Positions 59,068 to 64,000 of a DNA stretch of 64,000 nt are shown here, piece after piece. Where the stretch lies: positions 1 through 64,000 of the forward strand of contig JAMWET010000760.1 in assembly GCA_024036415.1 (NCBI GenBank), in the 5' to 3' direction. The translations under genes and the position numbers were made by a program. Origin of the DNA: Prochilodus magdalenae. Taxonomy: Eukaryota > Chordata > Actinopteri > Characiformes > Prochilodontidae. Each line of letters begins with the position of its first letter. Positions within the stretch are counted from its first letter, which is position 1. The notes under the pieces were generated by a model. That model made no database searches and had not been told where the DNA came from. It was given only the letters and a program-made list of their open reading frames with translations.

Positions 59068-60230
59068 TATAGTCGCTTTCCCTTTTAACAACACTTAATG
59101 ATCTTTAGTTGTCTTTGGTTGGACAAGTCTTCAGATGTGCATCTCTGCTGTGTATTTTGAGCTCAGTGAGTTCAGTGTGATCCATCCTACTGCCAGTGTT
59201 AGTCATGCGGAGTGCATGAGGAGTATGTGGGGGGTTTTGTACTCCTCTTAGCAGCAGGCCTGGCTGAAGCACCTGAACACAATGTTATGTGCCAAATTAC
59301 AAATAGAAGATGTTAAACAGATACATAAACAATCTTCTTGTTGCTTGGTAACCACCAATGGCCTCCTGGTAACAACCTGAATCAGCACGCAAGTTCTACA
59401 TACATTTCATTTCCATGTCAATAACTAATCAAGTTACTTTGCTCAGTAAAAAGGACATTACATGTGTTTATATCTTTCTGAATTGTGACCGGACTGAAAT
59501 ATTAGTAAACGTTGTATTTACATGGGTGAAAAAATAATGTAAAAATGTCAGTGTGGTTAAAGGTATACATAATACTGGCAGCAAAATAAAGCCAATTTGG
59601 CTCATATCTGCCAACCCAGCGTGCAGGATCACAGACCAAAACACAAACAGACATTCCGCCCTGGTTAGAAAATATCAGAAGAGAAGACACTGATAATATC
59701 GCTGTTGTGGGTTAAGCTACTGGTTAAACTTCAACATGTTATTTTAAACTCTGAAATGGTGAGTCAATGTGGTGTGTATGATTTGCATAATCATGCATAT
59801 TCATAGAGCTTAAACTAACAGCTCCACACACAGAACCAGAGGTTTACTCACTTGGGTCTTCATTCTGTAACTTTGTATCAGTGGCGCTTCAATGAGCTGG
59901 AATGGATTCATACTGTGGTGAAGCTATAGCATGGGCTGGAGGTCTGGGCGGGGCAGATGTTTTAATACGGGTCCTGCGAAAAACCTGCACAGTACCCCAC
60001 GAGGGTAAAGGATACCCAATATCTGAAGGATGTTTTTAAAAAGAAGTAGGAAACAAACATATGTAAGGTTAAAAAGTCATATACGTATCTTTGTCCTATC
60101 ATACTGTCTCTGTATGAGGCAGTTTGATAATAATGATTCTTATGAATATGGGACTGTACATTGTATGATGTCATTATTATTAACTTTTACGCTTCTCCAT
60201 TTTCATCTCTGCATTACGTCCCTTGTTGTT
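59068..60230. other. Spacer before the second receptor gene
   Basis: No gene or named repeat recognised. Confidence 0.5.
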
Positions 60231-60232
60231 GA

Positions 60233-60344
60233 GGGTCCTGTATAAGCCCCGCCTACTACATAAATAGGGAGTGTTTAACAGGACAGTGAAGCTTCCTCTG
60301 TGGTGCTGATAGAACACGTACCTGTGATGGTTCCCATTTCAGTG
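60233..60344 (+). promoter_or_regulatory. Core promoter of the second Ig receptor gene
   Basis: Matches 48660-48781 almost base for base. TATA-like CATAAATA at 60259-60266, AGCCCCGCC upstream, and the same CTTCCTCTGTGGT ETS-RUNX composite at 60292-60304. Confidence 0.65.
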
Positions 60345-62205
60345 ATGGCTCTGCTGCTCTGTGGCTTCTGTAAGTGTTTCTAACTTATTAAATCTAAAAA
60401 CACTCTGTTACAAATATAACTCAGGATTAATTACAGAATAATTACAGACAGCGGCTACTGAGAGCACTGCTAACTTCTCAGATTAAGAACCTAATAAAGA
60501 CAAATAAACAAACAGATACAAATAAATATACTTCTTAAGATACATAAACAGCATATATTTCGTATCTGTGTGTTCCAGGTGTGCTGTCAGTGTGTGTGAG
60601 CTCTCAGGCTGGTTTAACTGTGGAAGCAGGACCTGGTGATGATGTCACTCTCTGGTGTGAACACAGACTAAATACAGCAGATTATGTATTCTGGCTCAGG
60701 CAAACTAATAATTCAGCACCAGTTTATATGGCCTGTAGATATAAATTAGCCTCCTCCTCCTCTAATCCCTGTAACTTCATCACTGACGGTAACAGAACAG
60801 AGATGGAGGTGAACTCTGTGAACTCCTCTCTCACTATAACTGCAGTTCAGGACTCTGATTCAGGACTCTATTACTGCAGCACTCTGAAGGGAAAGAAGAT
60901 GATCTTCAGAACCTCAACATATCTACAAATAAAAGGTATATGAACTTTTTTTAATTTCGTTTTATTTGTTGAATATTTGAAATTGTTCAGAAATACATTT
61001 TGAACTATAAAACAACAATAAATTATTATAATGAATAATTATCAAATATTATATAACAGAAATATTTTTTTCCAGAGAAAAAAGGAACCTCTTCCATGCT
61101 GCCAGAGAAATCTGAAGGTTTTTCCTTTACTTTATTCAAAATCAGGCTGGTTATACATTTTTTTATTTTTTTACAACACTGTACTTATCATTGTGTTATT
61201 CACCACAGATGGACCAGGACATTTAAATCTGACATTTATGTATTTATTTTAATGATATATTTTTATATTTGATATTAGTTTCAGCTGGCTACAACACTGA
61301 TGTCCTCATGCTGACTGTGCCGTCCGTGGCTGTGATTGTAGTTCTGCTCATCCTGATGTTTGTTAAGCGCATGAGAAAACAGGAGAAAGACGGTAAAACC
61401 TATATACTGTATATATACTGTATTATTATATATGATATTGACTTTTAGAAAATGACACCACAAATACGCCAATAAACAACAGACCATAGTCATAACCTAT
61501 GAAACATGGTGACCAGTATGATAATCTTGACAGTTTAGAGAAGTTATAATTAAAGTCATATTTTATAATTCTTGACTGAACCTGCATTAATATCATAATC
61601 ATAGTCTCTCCAAAAGTCATTTATGAAACTCATGAAGGCGACAAATTGTACACGACTGTGATCTAATGAGCACGATATATCTTTTGTTCTGAGCTTTAGT
61701 ATTTTAAAGCTGTTCTGGATCCTAAGCTGTATATGATGGACTGAAGTGAGGTGTAACTAATTACATGTGTATCTGTGTCCACAGATTTGAATACTAAGCT
61801 GAAACAAGCAAGTGAGGTAAATCTAACACCAAGACGTTCAGTCCAACCAGTTTATTAAACAACATACCAGACGTTTATGGTTGTTACATGGTAGTTTATC
61901 GAATTGTCTCTTGGTTCTCATGTTAAGCTCTGCTTGTGAGGTTCATAAGAACATTCAAACGCTTTATCTATTGTTTAGCGAGCAATTCAATGCTTTAACA
62001 CACAATTATTTATTGGTGCAGTAGAGATTGTATGTATATGAAAAATTAAAAAAAAAAAAAATTTATCAGTTTGATTAAAAGTACAAATTATTATTATACA
62101 GTGACTTTGCATATTGTTCAGTTACTTGCTGCCAGTTTTGATCTCTGTACTGTATTACTGCAGGAGTGGGAATATGTAATGGTGATCTACACCGCTCTGC
62201 ACTAG
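60345..62205 (+). CDS. Single V-Ig transmembrane receptor with ITIM
   Basis: Likely inhibitory leukocyte surface receptor. Exons: 60345-60369, 60579-60935, 61076-61117, 61285-61392, 61785-61816, 62164-62205, all GT-AG, joining to 201 codons plus TAG. The signal peptide MALLLCGFCVLSVCVSS is followed by a V-type Ig domain: GDDVTLWC (B strand), YVFWLRQ (C strand), DSDSGLYYC (F strand), with an extra cysteine pair (ACRYK..NPCNF) as in several myeloid-type V domains. NNS, NRT and NSS are N-glycosylation sites. After a 14-codon stalk exon the TM is SVAVIVVLLILMF with KRMRK. The tail ends EYVMVIYTALH, where VIYTAL matches the ITIM pattern. Fits the NITR, DICP or CD300-like families; I cannot choose. 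A donor GTAAGT at about 62263 implies a spliced 3' UTR. Confidence 0.85.
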
Positions 62206-62294
62206 ATACCAGAGAAGAACTTTGAGAATTTTGGTGGACCTGCATGTTATATATATTTTACTGTAAGTAACACTAAGGAAGATTAACAATGTAC

Positions 62295-62298
<4 letters not shown>

Positions 62299-62351
<53 letters not shown>
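62299..62351. repeat. (TA)n microsatellite
   Basis: Abuts the left end of the MITE at 62349. Confidence 0.95.
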
Positions 62352-62353
<2 letters not shown>

Positions 62354-62604
62354 TTCCCTGTCCAATGAAAAACATGTATCTCCATTTTTGTCCATTTTTA
62401 CTTTTATGCATTATTTGACCACGGCAGCTGCCATTGACACTGTGTGAAAATCTCATGACAAATGGACCAACAGAAATGGCTCAAAAGTGCTTGGAAAGAC
62501 GTCTGGTTCCATTGACTTCCATTAAGTTTAAATAGGGTTTTTGGCCTCTCCTGTAAATTTTGCCATTTTGGAGATACTTGTTTTTCTTTGGACAGCGACG
62601 ATAT
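62349..62604 (+). mobile_element. MITE with TATCGT-type TIRs, copy 1
   Basis: The left end TATCGTTCCCTGTCCAATGA, then AAAACATGTATCTCCA, is the inverted match of the right end (GGAGATACTTG..TTTGGACAGCGACGATA). An internal AAAGACGTCTGGTTCCATTG block is shared with copy 2. No coding content. Confidence 0.85.
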
Positions 62605-63399
62605 ATAGATTGCCTTGTGTGTTGAAGCAGATGCATGTAGGTGCTGTAAAGCACATTCAGTAATGATAACTCATTACAAATACTGATTTTGTAACAGAGC
62701 ACGTTTCAGTCATGAAGACTTTGTGCAGAAGCTTGACGTGAAGAATGGTTCTGGGTATGTGAGACTGAAATAAACATGGACGGCTCCAAAACAATAACAA
62801 TGTCTAGAAGTACAGCTAAATTATGTTTTCATGGATGTGCAGGTTACACACTAATGCCCCAGTGTACCACAGCAGAGACTGGATTTTGATGCTGGTGATG
62901 TTCAAGATGGCTCTTCGGTTCTTTGGTTTGGAGAACGTGATGTCTGTTTAAGCCACTAATGATCTAAATGCTGATGTGTATAGTTATGGATGCAGTAAAA
63001 GATGTTTTTATTAATAATGGTTTGTCAGACTATTCTGTTCTCTAGCTCATGCGGTGATATCCATCACTGCCATTTTAGCAATACAGGGCTGTCAGAGGGG
63101 TCAAAGGTCAAAGGCATTCAGTTGTAGTTTTAGTAGTCACCAGATTCTCCCAGTCTTCTAATGATACTCTGCAAAGTAGAGGGTGAAATACCCAAAGTCA
63201 ATCACTGGCTGAGGAACATTATTGGTTCTTGACCCAAACTCATTCATAAAGGAGGAGACTTTTGATGAATCCTCATTTTATACTTAGGCATGCAAATGTT
63301 TTTTGGGGTTTTTTGTTTTGTTCCTATAATATTACTTAATTTTTCTGGAACATGTAGCAGGTATCAATTTCAGAATGACCATGTACATACACTTATCAC
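62605..63399. other. Spacer
   Basis: AATAAA at about 62770 could end the receptor transcript. Nothing else recognised. Confidence 0.45.
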
Positions 63400-63640
63400 C
63401 AAAGTACCAGCTGCACCCAGAAGGAGGTGTGGGAGTGCGGGTGTGTTGGGAAGGAAGATAAAGGTGACCAGGATCAATAACTGATGATAAATTTAGACTG
63501 ATATGATCAATATTTATTGAGCTACACATACAGAAGTCTGTCTCTCAGTATGGAGTCGGGCCGCCGTGTTCGCTAACACAACACGCCAGAAGTCTCGGTA
63601 TGGAGCTGTAGAGGTTCCTAATGGTGTCCTAAGGACATTT
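63400..63640 (-). mobile_element. Tc1/mariner-like remnant, copy 3
   Basis: The inverted relative of 27262-27650: CCAGCTGCACCCAGAAGGAG at the end, then AGGTGACCAGGATCAATAAC and TATGGAGCTGTAGAGGTTCC. Truncated near 63640. Confidence 0.75.
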
Positions 63641-63676
63641 GTCAAAATGATCTATACGCATCGCCCTCTCACTCTG

Positions 63677-63686
<10 letters not shown>

Positions 63687-63769
<83 letters not shown>
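63687..63769. repeat. (TA)n(GA)n microsatellite
   Basis: TA tract to about 63740, then GA tract up to the edge of the MITE copy. Confidence 0.95.
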
Positions 63770-63772
<3 letters not shown>

Positions 63773-64000
63773 CAGGTGTCAAAAGAAAAACAGGTATCTC
63801 CAAAATTCTACTTTACAAGAGAGGCCAAAAACCTCATTTAATTTAAATGGAAGTCAATGGAACCAGACGTCTTTCCAAGCAGTTTTGGGCCATTTCTGTT
63901 TTTCCATTCTTCATGAATTGCCCACACAGGGTGAAAAGCAGCTCATGTGATCAAATGAGGCATAAAAGTAAAAATTTAACAAATATGGACACTGACGATA
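63766..64000 (-). mobile_element. MITE with TATCGT-type TIRs, copy 2 (inverted)
   Basis: The reverse complement aligns along its whole length with 62349-62604, ending in GACACTGACGATA exactly at the window edge. Shared core: CAATGGAACCAGACGTCTTT. Confidence 0.85.

Overview
The window looks like a teleost fish nuclear genome, probably an otophysan; the order below that is a weak inference from repeat families. It is AT-rich, has GT-AG introns, no operons, and is crowded with Tc1/mariner, hAT, L1-type LINE, tRNA-type SINE, MITE and minisatellite DNA. Open frames above 100 codons are almost all transposon remnants or minisatellite artefacts. The genuine host genes are split into small exons and had to be assembled by splice sites and reading phase.

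Layout. 1-3333: 3' part of an L1-type LINE abutting a broken Tc1 transposase. 4960-5240: a CpG-rich, promoter-like island with no recognisable gene. 6900-8400: several interferon-response-like motifs. 11485-25925: a complete MHC class I heavy-chain gene on + (seven coding exons, 349 codons plus stop), with all classical peptide-anchor residues. Its second intron is about 10.3 kb because it holds two copies of a hAT-associated element, each ending in a 54-bp minisatellite. 26000-34600: transposon debris and a 39-bp minisatellite that mimics a 346-codon protein. 34834-40000: a second MHC class I copy, now a pseudogene (stop codon in alpha-2, gutted alpha-3, transposon insertion). It lies inside a tandem segmental duplication whose downstream flanks (28140-28800 and 41400-41930) still align. 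43545-48571: repeats, including 53-bp and 73-bp minisatellites.

48660-52170 and 60233-62205: two tandem paralogues encoding a small transmembrane receptor with one V-type Ig domain and a cytoplasmic ITIM-like tyrosine. The second is intact (201 codons). The first carries a TAG inside the Ig domain. An extra transmembrane exon and tail exon (50991-52167) lie just downstream of it. The two promoters are nearly identical and share a TATA-like box and an ETS-RUNX-like composite.

How the genes may work together: MHC class I presents peptide at the cell surface, and single-V-domain receptors with ITIM tails are typical inhibitory receptors of fish leukocytes (NITR, DICP, CD300-like groups). Their linkage recalls the known linkage of fish innate Ig receptors with MHC class I. 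That the two interact is only a hypothesis.
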